Shown here in pieces: positions 1-7,965 of a stretch of DNA of 64,000 nucleotides (position 1 is the first letter of the stretch; each line of letters opens with the position of its first letter). The stretch comes from JALORV01 sp963766365 (lineage in GTDB: Bacteria; Pseudomonadota; Gammaproteobacteria; Burkholderiales; Burkholderiaceae_F). The translations under genes were made by a program, and so were the position numbers. The stretch spans positions 54,070 through 118,069 of the forward strand of contig CAVXZK010000018.1 in assembly GCA_963766365.1 (NCBI GenBank), written 5' to 3'. The notes below the pieces were generated by a model. That model searched no databases and was not told the DNA's origin. It was given only the letters and a program-made list of their open reading frames with translations.

Positions 1-308
1 GACACGAACACCGCCATGCGCCGCGGGCGGTCGGAAAAACTGAGCGACCACTGCGCGTCGCCGCCGCCGGCCAGTGACGTCAAGTGATCATCGATCTTGT
101 CATCGGCGACGGAGAAGTTCGCCAAGTCCCACTGCAGACGCGTGTAGTAACGATTGATCTCGTTGTCTACATAGTGATCGTGGTACACGATGCGGCCACC
201 GTTTGCCTGCACAAAGCGCGTCAGGTCAGCCGCCAGCCCCACCCGCAAGTCGCAATGGAGCAGCAGCGTTAGCGAACGGCTGTCAGCGATGTTGAGCATC
301 TGTTCCAT
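1..308 (-). CDS. purU: Formyltetrahydrofolate deformylase, N-terminal part (runs off the window)
   Basis: The first 102 codons are present, starting at an ATG at 308 and reading leftward out of the window. The enzyme hydrolyses 10-formyl-tetrahydrofolate to formate and THF, which supplies formate for purine synthesis and balances one-carbon pools. The visible part is the N-terminal ACT-like domain: LTLLLHCDLRVGLAADLTRF, then the conserved stretch around VDNEINRYYTRLQW (residues about 50-63), then RRMAVFV at the entry to the formyltransferase-fold domain. The catalytic Asn/His/Asp lie outside the window. An in-frame GTG directly precedes the ATG and is an alternative start. Confidence 0.85.
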   Translation of the reverse strand, partial: MEQMLNIADSRSLTLLLHCDLRVGLAADLTRFVQANGGRIVYHDHYVDNEINRYYTRLQWDLANFSVADDKIDDHLTSLAGGGDAQWSLSFSDRPRRMAVFV

Positions 309-413
309 CACAGGCTCCCCGCATACAACGTCAGGCTGATGACTCGCATCCGGCGATTCTGATTGGAGTTCGGCACTTCCGCTACTGACCGGAAGACGGC
401 CAGGCGAGGGGCT

Positions 414-842
414 CTATGCAGATCCCTGCATGGCGTCCCAGATGACCGCGCCGACAATGCTCCAGGCGCCGTTGGCCTCGGCGATGTTCTCATCCACCAG
501 TTCAGGCACGCTGGACTGCAACACAGTGCCCATCTCGTTGAACCGGAAACTTGCGATCGGCGTGGCTTCGGTGGCGCCGATCGAATCCATGCGCCGGCAC
601 TCGACGTCCGCGTGCGGTGAGTCGCCGGTGCCCGGGACGAGGATGAACTCGACACGCGTTCCGCCGTGCACGATGACGATCCGGTCGGCAATGGGGTCCT
701 GGGCCACTCGCAACCCGCGCAAAAGCGGTCGTCCGTCGCCGGCCCGCTCGGCCAGCTGGGCGAATGACCGGAACAAGCTGCGCATTACCGATGGCGTCCC
801 GCTGCCTTCGCCTTTGACCTTCTTCTTCGCCGCTTTCTTCAT
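414..842 (-). CDS. Hypothetical protein with lysine-rich N-terminus
   Basis: 142 aa, family not recognised. The N-terminus is basic (MKKAAKKKVKG), followed by a mixed alpha/beta sequence with no signal peptide or membrane segment, so it is probably cytosolic. It lies 105 bp upstream of purU on the same strand and downstream of the DUF1415 gene. Two other frames in this interval are also open, but this one has the more protein-like composition (periodic hydrophobics, few Arg/Ser/Pro runs). Confidence 0.55.
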   Translation of the reverse strand: MKKAAKKKVKGEGSGTPSVMRSLFRSFAQLAERAGDGRPLLRGLRVAQDPIADRIVIVHGGTRVEFILVPGTGDSPHADVECRRMDSIGATEATPIASFRFNEMGTVLQSSVPELVDENIAEANGAWSIVGAVIWDAMQGSA

Positions 843-881
843 CAGGCTCTCTTCTCCGATCGATGGTCGGAAATGGATCGA

Positions 882-1433
882 CTAACCGGAACGAGTGTCT
901 TCCGCGTCTGACAGCAGCTGTTCCCAGCCAAGCGCACCGAGGCGGCGGAGCGTCTGGACGTTGCGTTCGTAGATGGTGGCAGCTTCGGGAAAGGCGGCTA
1001 CGGCGCGCGAGATGCTGTCTTCGCGCAGCAGGTGCAGCATGGGATGGGGCGAACGGTTGCTGAAGTTGGCGACGTCGTCCGGCGCCGTGCCCTCAAACCG
1101 GTAGCCAGGGTGAAAGCTGGCCACCTGCAGGACGCCGGTCAGGCCAAGTGCCTCGACGACGGCGTCAGCGACGTCCAGAAAGTCGTTGTAGTCGAGAAAG
1201 TCATTCAACACGTACGGGTGGATCAGCAGCGTGGTGTCCACCGTTGCGACGTCGGCTGCGGCGAGATACTGCAGCTCGCGCACCAGGTCTTCGCGGAGCC
1301 CTTGTTCGTCGCGTGCCGGGCTCTCGACCCAGCGAATCTGCCGCTTCACATGCACCGCCCTGGCAAAAGGGCAGAGGTTCAAGCCGATAACGGCCTGCTC
1401 GAGCCAGTGGCGTGTGGCGGCGATCGCGTTCAT
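882..1433 (-). CDS. DUF1415 domain-containing protein
   Basis: 183 aa, full length for the family. The N-terminus has the DUF1415 hallmark WLEQAVIGLNLCPFARAVH (residues about 10-28), and later the conserved FLDYNDFLDVADAVVEALG and HPGYRFEGTAPDDVANFSNRSP segments. DUF1415 proteins are soluble, widespread in gamma- and betaproteobacteria, and have no established function. The invariant Cys in NLCPF and the conserved His/Asp/Asn residues suggest an active or binding site, which is inference. The start is a clear ATG at 1433. Confidence 0.85.
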   Translation of the reverse strand: MNAIAATRHWLEQAVIGLNLCPFARAVHVKRQIRWVESPARDEQGLREDLVRELQYLAAADVATVDTTLLIHPYVLNDFLDYNDFLDVADAVVEALGLTGVLQVASFHPGYRFEGTAPDDVANFSNRSPHPMLHLLREDSISRAVAAFPEAATIYERNVQTLRRLGALGWEQLLSDAEDTRSG

Positions 1434-1528
1434 GGCCCCGATGACTCAACTGTTGCGTGACCTCTCGGTCTCGGCCGGGTGCTCCTCTAACTCCGCTTGT
1501 GGCAGGAGCACGCCAGACTGGCGGTGCC

Positions 1529-2155
1529 TCAATTGTGAACCTTCCCTGTTGCCCACTGTTGCTCGGCCGCCCGTCGAATCGCCGGCAGCAGAAGCAGGCG
1601 AATGGCGATGATGCCGAAGCGCGCCCATCGCCAATAGCGGCGGAACGCCGCCCGCGCCTGTTCATCTGTGGCGACTACCCGCGTCTCCTGGGCAAAGCGG
1701 GTAAGCATCGGATCCAGTTCAAAGGCTTCCAGTGTCCACGCGATCTTCACGTGCACGGGCTCCGAGCACGACTCGAAATCTTCCGGAGCGATGGCAGAAA
1801 ACTTGACGTTGGCCAGCCATGGCTGGCACTTCGCCCCGCAGATCACCAGCCGGTCTGGCTGCTCGGCCAACAATCCCCAACCCAGCGCTTTCGTCTCTTC
1901 CAGAATGCCTTGAGGTCTGCGCGGTGCGGCACTGCCACTCCGCATGGCCTTCTCACGAAACCAGAAGATCGCTCTAACGAGACGCAGCGACTGCATGTCG
2001 AAATCTGAAGCAACCTGCATCACAACCGCTGCCGGTGCGCGGACGGTGGTTTCAAACCTCTCCCTGACGTCAGGGCGCGGAATGAAGCGGTCAAGCAGTG
2101 ATGGTGGGCTGGCACTCATCCAGGATTGCTCAGGGAAGGGCGGATCGACGTCCAT
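1529..2155 (-). CDS. Hypothetical protein, possibly SRPBCC/START-like
   Basis: 208 aa. After a Pro-rich N-terminus comes RFETTVRAPAAVVMQVASDFDMQSLRLVRAIFWFREK, which resembles the opening strand and helix of SRPBCC lipid-binding proteins; near the C-terminus is a membrane-like helix (ARFGIIAIRLLLLPAIRR). Such proteins are usually annotated as hypothetical. Met-13 (position 2119) is a plausible alternative start. The function is unknown and the SRPBCC assignment is only a pattern impression. Confidence 0.6.
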   Translation of the reverse strand: MDVDPPFPEQSWMSASPPSLLDRFIPRPDVRERFETTVRAPAAVVMQVASDFDMQSLRLVRAIFWFREKAMRSGSAAPRRPQGILEETKALGWGLLAEQPDRLVICGAKCQPWLANVKFSAIAPEDFESCSEPVHVKIAWTLEAFELDPMLTRFAQETRVVATDEQARAAFRRYWRWARFGIIAIRLLLLPAIRRAAEQQWATGKVHN

Positions 2156-2223
2156 TGCGATGACACAGAAGGCTGGACCCGGTCGACCTGCGCCTCGAGG
2201 GTTGATCGGGCCAGGCCAGCTGC

Positions 2224-2688
2224 CTATCGCTCCCGCCGCAGGCTAGCGGTTAACGCATCCGATCCCAGAGTGGTGGCCCTGGCAAAGCCACCCACATAGC
2301 GAGCTGACGTCGGCTCGATCAGGAACAGTTGGAAATCAGCGAAGTCGAACATCTGCGCGCTCTGCGAAAACCGCTCGACGTACACAGACTTCGCTGCGGC
2401 GTACTTCGGACTTGTGGCATCACAAGGTACTGCCAGCCCCTGTATCGTGACCCGAGGAAGCTCCTGAGGGGAGAGTTCCGGTGTGAGCGGTGCCACGACC
2501 ATGAGGCTCACTGCTGGGTTGTCGAGCATGTCCTTTGTATGAGTCGCCAGATGGCTGACGTGGATCACCATGGCCGATCCATCAGGAAGAACCGCGAACG
2601 GCACCATGGAGACGAATGGCCGGCCTTCGTGCAACGTACCCAACGCCGCGACAGGTTGGCCGTGGACGAGATCTTTCAGCGTTGACAT
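2224..2688 (-). CDS. Pyridoxamine 5'-phosphate oxidase-fold (HugZ-like) protein
   Basis: About 154 aa from the ATG at 2688. The split beta-barrel pattern is visible: VAALGTLHEGRPFVSMVPFAVLPDGSAMVIHVSHLATHTKDMLDNPAVSLMV, then PRVTIQGLAVP. This matches the FMN/haem-binding PNPOx-like family that includes HugZ. Typical roles are flavin-dependent reduction or haem handling; the exact substrate is unknown. An in-frame GTG at 2736 overlaps the end of the helicase gene and would allow translational coupling, so the true start could lie there. Confidence 0.75.
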   Translation of the reverse strand: MSTLKDLVHGQPVAALGTLHEGRPFVSMVPFAVLPDGSAMVIHVSHLATHTKDMLDNPAVSLMVVAPLTPELSPQELPRVTIQGLAVPCDATSPKYAAAKSVYVERFSQSAQMFDFADFQLFLIEPTSARYVGGFARATTLGSDALTASLRRER

Positions 2689-2726
2689 GCGTTGCGCCCA
2701 ATTTGGGAGAGTGAGTAGGGCGGTAG

Positions 2727-4793
2727 TCAGCCCCACGCCTGGCGCATTCTCGCGGCCACGTCAATGTTGAATGGCTTGCCCTGGTTTGCGCCGATTGGTT
2801 CCTTGCAGAGAGGCCATGTCCTCGCATCAAAGTGGGGCGCCAGTGCATCGGGGATGAAACGAGTGCGCGAAGCATAGACATGGCGGTCGCCGCCGCGCCC
2901 CTGGCCATTCACGTAGAACCGCTGGGGCACGACGATCGTCAAGTGATCCTTGGCGCGGGTCATCGCCACATAGAGCAGGCGGCGTTCCTCTTCAAGTTCG
3001 TCGCTCGATCCCGTGGCCAGATCCGAAGGAATGCAGCCGTCGACGGCGTTCAGCAGGTAGACGGCACTCCACTCCTGGCCCTTGGCCGAGTGGATCGTCG
3101 ACAGAATCAGGTAGTCCTCATCGAGCAGCGGCATTCCAGCTTGGTCGCTCGTGGCTTCGGGAGGGCCAAGCGTCAATTCGGTCAGGAACCGTTCTCGAGA
3201 CGAATAGCCGGCTGCAAGGCTCTCGAGCTGCAGCAGATCTGCCCGTCGAACCTCGGCGTTGTCATAGCGGCGTTCCAGGTGCGGCTGGTACCAGCGCTGC
3301 ACAGCGGCGAGCTCGGACGGCCATTCGTTGGATCGGCCGGTGAGCTGCGAGAACAGTTCGGCCAAGTCACGCCAGTCAGCAGTCACAGCGGCGGTCACGG
3401 TGTGATCGGCCAGCGCGCGCGCGGGATTCTCGGCTGTCTCGACGGCGTCCAGCGCATGCGCGGCCGTTCTGGGTCCGACGCCAGGCAAGAGCTGAAGGCT
3501 GCGAAGTCCCGCAACGCGGTCGCGCGGGTTGTCCGCCCAGCGGAGCAGCGCAACGACATCCTTGATATGAGCCGCCTCAAGAAACTTCAGGCCGCCGAAC
3601 TTCACGAACGGAATGTTTCGACGTGCCAGTTCGAGCTCGAGTTGCGCGCTGTGATGACTCGCGCGGAACAATACCGCCTGGCTCTTGAGCGTGACTCCCG
3701 CCTCGCGTCGCTCCAGCACTTGTTCCGCGACGAAGCTGGCCTGATCGGCTTCGTCAGGAACGTTGACGATGAGGGGTCGTTCGTCGCTGGACCTTTCGGT
3801 CCAAAGGTCCTTCTTGAAGCGGTCGGATGCGCGGCTCATCACGGCGTTCGACGCGGCCAGAATGGTCGATGTCGAGCGGTAGTTCCGCTCCAGCTTCACG
3901 ACGCGTGCCGGCGGGTCATACCGGTGTGGAAAGTCCAGGATGTTCTGCACGGAGGCGCCGCGGAACGCGAAGATTGCCTGCGCGTCGTCGCCGACGACGG
4001 TGACACCGTGGCCGTCGGGCCGAAGCGCCTTGACGATGGCAGCCTGCAGTCGATTCGTGTCCTGGTATTCGTCGACCAGGATGTGTGTGAAGCGGTCGCC
4101 GACGTCGGCCGCCAGGGCGGCGTCTTCCAGCATGGTGGACCAGCCGAGCAGCAGATCGTCGTAGTCGAGCACGTTCTGGCGCTGCTTCGCTCCGACGTAG
4201 CCCGCGTAGAGCTTGCGCAATTCGGTCTCGAAGGCGCAGCACCACGGAAAGGTGTTGGCCAGCACCTGGGGAAGCGACTGCTGGGTATTGACCACGCGAG
4301 AATAGATCGCGAGACAGGTGTGCTTCTGGGGAAAGCGCCTGGCGCTCTCGTGGAGCCCCAGGTCCGTCCGTATCAGGTTCATCAGGTCTGCCGAGTCCTC
4401 GCGGTCGTGCACCGTGAAGCCGGGGTTCAGTCCGATGCGCTCCGCATACTCGCGCAGAATGCGCGCACCGATACTGTGGAACGTGCCGGACCAGACGATG
4501 CTTCCGCGCGCTGGCCAGGACTGTGAACTGCTGATGCGGGCGATGATGGAATCCACCCGGCGCGTCATCTCCTGTGCAGCACGCCTGGCAAAGGTCAGCA
4601 GCAGGATCCTGCGCGGGTCGACACCGTTGATGATCAACCACGCGACGCGGTGCGCCAGGGTGTTGGTCTTGCCCGACCCGGCGCCTGCGATCACGAGCAG
4701 CGGAGATAGTTCACCAGCGTCGCCGTGCCGCACGGCAAGTCGTTGCTGGGGGTTGAGCTTCTCAAGAAAGGTGGATTCGGATTGGATCGCCAT
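2727..4793 (-). CDS. UvrD/Rep-family ATP-dependent DNA helicase
   Basis: 688 aa superfamily 1A 3'-5' helicase. Visible motifs: Q-motif LNPQQRLAV (about 13-21), Walker A AGAGSGKT (36-43), motif Ia LLTFARRAA, LDYDDLLL, Walker B DEYQDTN (around 240), GDDAQAIFAFRGA (motif III), YRST, STIHSAKGQEW (motif V) and LLYVAMTRAKDHL (motif VI). It is somewhat shorter than E. coli UvrD (720 aa) and may be a second UvrD-like paralogue, so no symbol is given. The role is unwinding in DNA repair or restart. A LexA-like box lies 68 bp upstream of the start, as in SOS-induced uvrD genes. Confidence 0.9.
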   Translation of the reverse strand: MAIQSESTFLEKLNPQQRLAVRHGDAGELSPLLVIAGAGSGKTNTLAHRVAWLIINGVDPRRILLLTFARRAAQEMTRRVDSIIARISSSQSWPARGSIVWSGTFHSIGARILREYAERIGLNPGFTVHDREDSADLMNLIRTDLGLHESARRFPQKHTCLAIYSRVVNTQQSLPQVLANTFPWCCAFETELRKLYAGYVGAKQRQNVLDYDDLLLGWSTMLEDAALAADVGDRFTHILVDEYQDTNRLQAAIVKALRPDGHGVTVVGDDAQAIFAFRGASVQNILDFPHRYDPPARVVKLERNYRSTSTILAASNAVMSRASDRFKKDLWTERSSDERPLIVNVPDEADQASFVAEQVLERREAGVTLKSQAVLFRASHHSAQLELELARRNIPFVKFGGLKFLEAAHIKDVVALLRWADNPRDRVAGLRSLQLLPGVGPRTAAHALDAVETAENPARALADHTVTAAVTADWRDLAELFSQLTGRSNEWPSELAAVQRWYQPHLERRYDNAEVRRADLLQLESLAAGYSSRERFLTELTLGPPEATSDQAGMPLLDEDYLILSTIHSAKGQEWSAVYLLNAVDGCIPSDLATGSSDELEEERRLLYVAMTRAKDHLTIVVPQRFYVNGQGRGGDRHVYASRTRFIPDALAPHFDARTWPLCKEPIGANQGKPFNIDVAARMRQAWG

Positions 4794-4860
4794 TGCTCTT
4801 CGCTCGAATTGAGCGTCACCGCACAGTGGCCAGCCGGAAATGCCGATGGCAAACCTGCGC

Positions 4861-4880
4861 TACTGAATACAATAACAGTA
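4861..4880 (-). promoter_or_regulatory. Predicted LexA (SOS) box upstream of the helicase gene
   Basis: A 20-bp site begins TACTG and ends CAGTA, with AT-rich spacing giving CTG-N10-CAG. This is the geometry of the gammaproteobacterial LexA consensus (TACTG, five TA repeats, CAGTA). It lies 68 bp upstream of the helicase ATG in an otherwise GC-rich gap, a normal promoter distance. Binding is inferred from the motif alone. Confidence 0.6.
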
Positions 4881-5116
4881 TAGGAGGCGAAGCGAATCGG
4901 CAAAGGCTTTTGAAGGCTTGATTTGGACAAATGGAGTCCGTCGGGAACAAGAAAGCTTCGTCGGTATTGGCGAGTCCGTCGGGCCCTGTGTTCACCACGC
5001 AGAGGTAGCAACATCGGCTCGACCACAAGCTGCCGCATCCGAGATCGCCTGAAAGCGGACGAGATCAGCGCGTCGCGGCAGCTGTCCGGCGCTTTTGTTC
5101 GCACACCTATTACGTG
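4881..5116. other. Intergenic region with no supported gene
   Basis: The stretch between the helicase promoter region and the first toxin-antitoxin operon. Both strands have short open frames, but none has family resemblance or a convincing ribosome binding site. It probably carries divergent promoters. Confidence 0.5.
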
Positions 5117-5132
5117 TAGCACGATCGTGCTA
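5117..5132. promoter_or_regulatory. Palindromic operator of the first toxin-antitoxin operon
   Basis: TAGCACGATCGTGCTA is a perfect 16-bp palindrome located 33 bp upstream of the antitoxin ATG. Ribbon-helix-helix antitoxins usually repress their own operon by binding such palindromes, so this is the likely autoregulatory operator. That role is inferred from position and symmetry. Confidence 0.65.
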
Positions 5133-5164
5133 AAACAAAATTCGATTTGCTTCGGAGGTCAGCG

Positions 5165-5449
5165 ATGTCCACCACAACGATTCGCTTGCCCAGCGAGCTC
5201 AGGGCCCGCGTGGCGGCCGCAGCAAAGAAAGCCGGCAAATCTGCTCATAGCTTCATTCTGGAGGCGATTGCCGAGAAGGCCCAAGATGCCGAGCGAGCCA
5301 GCAAGTTTCACGCGCTGGCCGACCAACGCTTCGCTGAGATCGCCACATCTGGCAAGACTATCTCCTGGCCAGAGATGCGTTCGTACCTGCAGGCTCGCGC
5401 GGCGGGCAAGAAGCCCCGCCGGCCAACGGCGCGCAAGCTTGCGCGGTAG
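5165..5449 (+). CDS. Ribbon-helix-helix antitoxin (CopG/ParD type)
   Basis: 94 aa from the ATG at 5165, which has a GGAGG ribosome binding site at about 5154; an upstream in-frame start at 5147 lacks one. The N-terminal TTIRLPSELRARVAAAAKKAGKSAHSFILEAI is a typical RHH DNA-binding domain (beta strand plus two helices), and the C-terminal half (SWPEMRSYLQARAAGKK) is the usual toxin-wrapping tail. It would neutralise the downstream ParE-type toxin and repress the operon through the palindrome at 5117-5132. The toxin start follows two bases after its stop codon. Confidence 0.85.
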   Translation: MSTTTIRLPSELRARVAAAAKKAGKSAHSFILEAIAEKAQDAERASKFHALADQRFAEIATSGKTISWPEMRSYLQARAAGKKPRRPTARKLAR

Positions 5450-5451
5450 CG

Positions 5452-5747
5452 GTGGCCCGCGTTGAGCTTGCTCCCGATGTGGGCGATGATTTTGATCGCA
5501 TCTTCGACCACCCCCCGGCCATGACCTTGGACACGCGGTAGCGCGAGTGGGCGAGACCATCGAAGCGCTGAACGTCTTGGAGACCAACCCTGAGGTCGGA
5601 CGTCCGGCGCCCAGAGACAAGCGCGAGCTTGTGATCGGCCTAGGCACGCGCGGCTACGTTGCCCTGTACCGCTACGTGCCTGTGTTGGACACGGCCTTTG
5701 TGCTGGCGATCAGAAGTCAGCGCGAGGCTGGCTATCGGAGGAACTGA
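5452..5747 (+). pseudogene. ParE/RelE-type toxin, frameshifted in a poly-C run
   Basis: Reading from GTG 5452 gives VARVELAPDVGDDFDRIFDH, a typical ParE N-terminus, but the frame stops after about 29 codons. The C-terminal two thirds (VGETIEALNVLETNPEVGRPAPRDKRELVIG and RGYVALYRYVPVLDTAFVLAIRSQREAGY) lies in another frame. Adding one C to the run of six at 5511-5516 restores a continuous ORF of about 98 aa, normal for the family. It is therefore an inactivated toxin, a phase-variable tract, or a consensus error. ParE toxins target DNA gyrase; RelE relatives cut mRNA. Confidence 0.8.
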
Positions 5748-5816
5748 AGGCTTGGTGCGGCCACGAGCGGTCCCGACCTCAAGGCTCCCAGTTCGCCCGA
5801 AAGCGGCTGCCGGGGA

Positions 5817-6101
5817 CTACCAGCGCTTTGGCACTCGGCGAGACGTGTGGAAAACGCGCAAGATCTCGACGGCGTCTCTTTTGACGCGGTACGGCACTAT
5901 GTAGCGGGTCCTCGCGACTACGAGCTCGCGCGTGCTGGGAACGCGCCCCGGCCTTCCGAGTCCGGGTTGATTCCCCAACTGAGCGACAGCCTCGAGAACG
6001 CGCGCAACGACCAGGCGTGCAGCCACTGGATCATCGGCCGCGATGTAAGAAGCTTCCTCGTGCAGGTTGCGCAATGCCGTGCGCAGCCACCGAACCCTCA
6101 T
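5817..6101 (-). CDS. ParE/RelE-type toxin
   Basis: 94 aa, intact. Landmarks are RWLRTALRNLHEEASYIAADDPVAA (N-terminal helical hairpin), LGNQPGLGRPGRVPSTRELVV (central strand region) and YIVPYRVKRDAVEILRVFHTSRRVP (C-terminal strands), the standard RelE/ParE fold. The ATG at 6101 abuts the stop of the upstream antitoxin gene (6102), so they form one operon. It converges with the frameshifted TA operon at 5165-5747, leaving only 69 bp between the two toxin ends. Confidence 0.88.
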   Translation of the reverse strand: MRVRWLRTALRNLHEEASYIAADDPVAARLVVARVLEAVAQLGNQPGLGRPGRVPSTRELVVARTRYIVPYRVKRDAVEILRVFHTSRRVPKRW

Positions 6102-6332
6102 TTACTTCCACTTCTTGGCGAGCGCCGCGACATCCTTTTCCGATGCAAAATCGCCTGCATCGGCCTCCTTCAGGGCGGCGCGAATCTCTGCGATTTGCCA
6201 TTCGTTGTTTTCGACGAACTCGCGGATCGCCTCTGCGGCCAGAAACGATTTACTCCGCTGAGTTGACTCGGCGAGGCGGTCAAGCCGATCTTTCACCTCG
6301 TCTTCGAGGCGGATAGTCATGGTTGTGGACAT
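6102..6332 (-). CDS. Ribbon-helix-helix antitoxin partner of the ParE toxin
   Basis: 76 aa from the ATG at 6332. STTMTIRLEDEVKDRLDRLAESTQRSKSFLAAEAIREFVE is a RHH domain, and the C-terminal part (EIRAALKEADAGDFASEKDVAALAKKWK) is the common toxin-binding tail. The open frame extends upstream to 6473, but that extension reads through the 147-bp repeat and is not part of the protein. A MITE-like repeat (6397-6543) ends only 64 bp upstream of this start, so it sits at the edge of the TA promoter. Confidence 0.85.
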   Translation of the reverse strand: MSTTMTIRLEDEVKDRLDRLAESTQRSKSFLAAEAIREFVENNEWQIAEIRAALKEADAGDFASEKDVAALAKKWK

Positions 6333-6396
6333 GGATGGCAGGCGTGTTGAATTGTGTACATCATACCACGTCGGACGCTTCTGTCCAGCGTGTTTC

Positions 6397-6543
6397 GGCC
6401 GAGGCTGTGTGAAAACTCGAAATCCTCGCGTTTTCGGGGTCGGTTTGGTATCCCCGAGGGGCCGATCGTTCAATACAGAGCGATCTGAGAGGTCGAGTTC
6501 ATCGTGGTGCGCTTCGGCAATGAGTTTTTACACAGCCTCGGCC
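6397..6543 (-). repeat. MITE-like 147-bp repeat, copy A
   Basis: Inverted copy of the element also found at 7198-7344 and 9431-9577. The ends are terminal inverted repeats beginning GGCCGAGGCTGTGTAAAA; the left end of this copy has one substitution (GTGTGAAAAC). The interior is more divergent than in copies B and C. It lies immediately upstream of the second TA operon. No transposase and no clear target duplication are visible. Confidence 0.8.
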
Positions 6544-6728
6544 AACAGCTGCCAACCGATCGGCTCCCCTGATGTGCCATAAAGCGGCCAGAATGCGCTG
6601 CCCCTCCAACTAACTGCACGAGCCGCCGTGTCGAACAAGTCGATTGAATTCTCTGCGAAGTCGACTGCGTGAGTTGGCCGCAGCGGGCGACCCCCACATC
6701 ACGAAGACCCCTGTTGTTGGAGACAACC

Positions 6729-7184
6729 ATGCGCCTAGTGCTCGTTTTACTTCTGTCCGGCTTTGCTGCGTTCGCGTCAGCCGCCTCCCCGGCCTACAAC
6801 GAGAACGCGGATGCCAGGGCCGAGATCCGGGACGCGCTCCAAGTCGCAGCCCAGTCACGGCGCCCCGTGCTGGTGGTGTTCGGTGCAAATTGGTGTGGTG
6901 ACTGCAAGATTCTTGACCTGTCATTCAAGGAAGGAGCATCAGCGCCGCTCATCGCAAAGAATTTTGTCGTCGTGAAGGTTGACGTTGGTCGATTCGATCG
7001 AAATACCGACATCGCCGCGTCTTACGGAGTCCCACTCAAGAGCGGAATCCCCGCCGTAGTGGTGATTTCTCCGCAAGGAAAGCAGATTTATGCGACCCGA
7101 GCCGGCGAGTTGGCCGACGCACGCTCAATGGGTGACAAGGGGATCTACGAATTCTTTTCCAAAGTAGTCGACCAAACAAAGTGA
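6729..7184 (+). CDS. Exported thioredoxin-family protein (WCGDC motif)
   Basis: 151 aa from the ATG at 6729, preceded by a GGAG-like site at about 6719. A Sec signal peptide (MRLVLVLLLSGFAAFASAAS) is followed by a thioredoxin fold: RRPVLVVFGANWCGDCKILD with redox pair WCGDC (residues about 56-60), VVVKVDVGRFDRN, and GIPAVVVISPQGKQIY with the cis-Pro. This is the DsbD-gamma/thioredoxin_7-like group of periplasmic thiol oxidoreductases. The physiological partner is unknown. Copy B of the 147-bp repeat begins 14 bp after its stop. Confidence 0.85.
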   Translation: MRLVLVLLLSGFAAFASAASPAYNENADARAEIRDALQVAAQSRRPVLVVFGANWCGDCKILDLSFKEGASAPLIAKNFVVVKVDVGRFDRNTDIAASYGVPLKSGIPAVVVISPQGKQIYATRAGELADARSMGDKGIYEFFSKVVDQTK

Positions 7185-7197
7185 AGAGACGGAAGTC

Positions 7198-7344
7198 GGC
7201 CGAGGCTGTGTAAAAACGTGCCGACGTGGAGCTTGGCGCCGAACTCGACCTCTCAGATCGCTCTGTATTGAACGATCGCACCTTTGGGAATACCAAACCG
7301 ACCCCGAAAACGCACGGATTCGGAGTTTTTACACAGCCTCGGCC
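7198..7344 (+). repeat. MITE-like 147-bp repeat, copy B
   Basis: Perfect 20-bp terminal inverted repeats (left end GGCCGAGGCTGTGTAAAA..., right end its complement). The interior is almost identical to copy C. Located between the thioredoxin-like gene and an exported hypothetical. It is non-coding; short ORFs running through it are artefacts. Confidence 0.85.
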
Positions 7345-7434
7345 AGAAGCAGCCGCCGCCCACGCCGGCTGGGCCTTCTGTATCGTGCTTGCCGGATCAT
7401 CACGCCAAGGCGTCCGGGGACGGGCGAAGCCACC

Positions 7435-7965
7435 ATGAACCGAATCGCCGCAGCGTGCCTGCTGCTTCTCGCCGTTGCGGGTCCAGCCGGGGCCGAAGAG
7501 GCTGCGGGCCTCTCGTGGACCGCGCCGAAGACGTGGACTGCACAGGCTGAACGACCGATGCGTGCAGCGACCTACACGATTCCCGCTGCCAAGGGCGACG
7601 CGGAGCCCGCCGAACTCGCAGTCTTCTTCTTCGGCCAGGGCCAGGGCGGACCGGCCGACGCCAACGTGAAACGTTGGATCGACCAGTTCCGCAAGGCGGA
7701 CGGCACCTCTGCCGAGAGCGCCGCCACGGTGAAGAAGGAAACACTGGCGGGATTGCCGGCCACGAGCGTCGACGTCAAGGGAACCTACATGGGCGGCGGC
7801 CCGCAGATGGGCAGTGGACCGCCGAAGGCCGGCTATCGCCTTCTCGGCACCATCGTCGAAAATCCCGGCGGCAACCTCTACTTCAAGCTGACCGGGCCGG
7901 AGAAGACGGTCGCCGAGGCTGCCACGCCCTTCCGCAAGCTGCTCGAAAGCATCCGGAAGAAGTAG
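7435..7965 (+). CDS. Exported hypothetical protein
   Basis: 176 aa. A clear signal peptide (MNRIAAACLLLLAVAGPAGAEE) precedes a compact beta-rich domain with SWTAPKTWTAQ, MRAATYTIPAAKGDAEPAELAVFFFGQGQGG and a Gly-rich MGGGPQMGSGPPKAGYRLLG. This resembles uncharacterised periplasmic proteins often found singly in Planctomycetes and betaproteobacteria. No catalytic motif was recognised. The nearest upstream feature is repeat copy B, 90 bp away. Confidence 0.75.
   Translation: MNRIAAACLLLLAVAGPAGAEEAAGLSWTAPKTWTAQAERPMRAATYTIPAAKGDAEPAELAVFFFGQGQGGPADANVKRWIDQFRKADGTSAESAATVKKETLAGLPATSVDVKGTYMGGGPQMGSGPPKAGYRLLGTIVENPGGNLYFKLTGPEKTVAEAATPFRKLLESIRKK

Noticed and set aside
2832..4526. Long plus-strand ORF of 564 codons
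   Set aside because: It lies antisense to the UvrD-like helicase, whose motifs are complete; the plus frame has no family resemblance and arises from GC-rich codon use.
6333..6473. 47-residue N-terminal extension of the second antitoxin
   Set aside because: It runs into MITE copy A; the RHH domain begins at the ATG at 6332.
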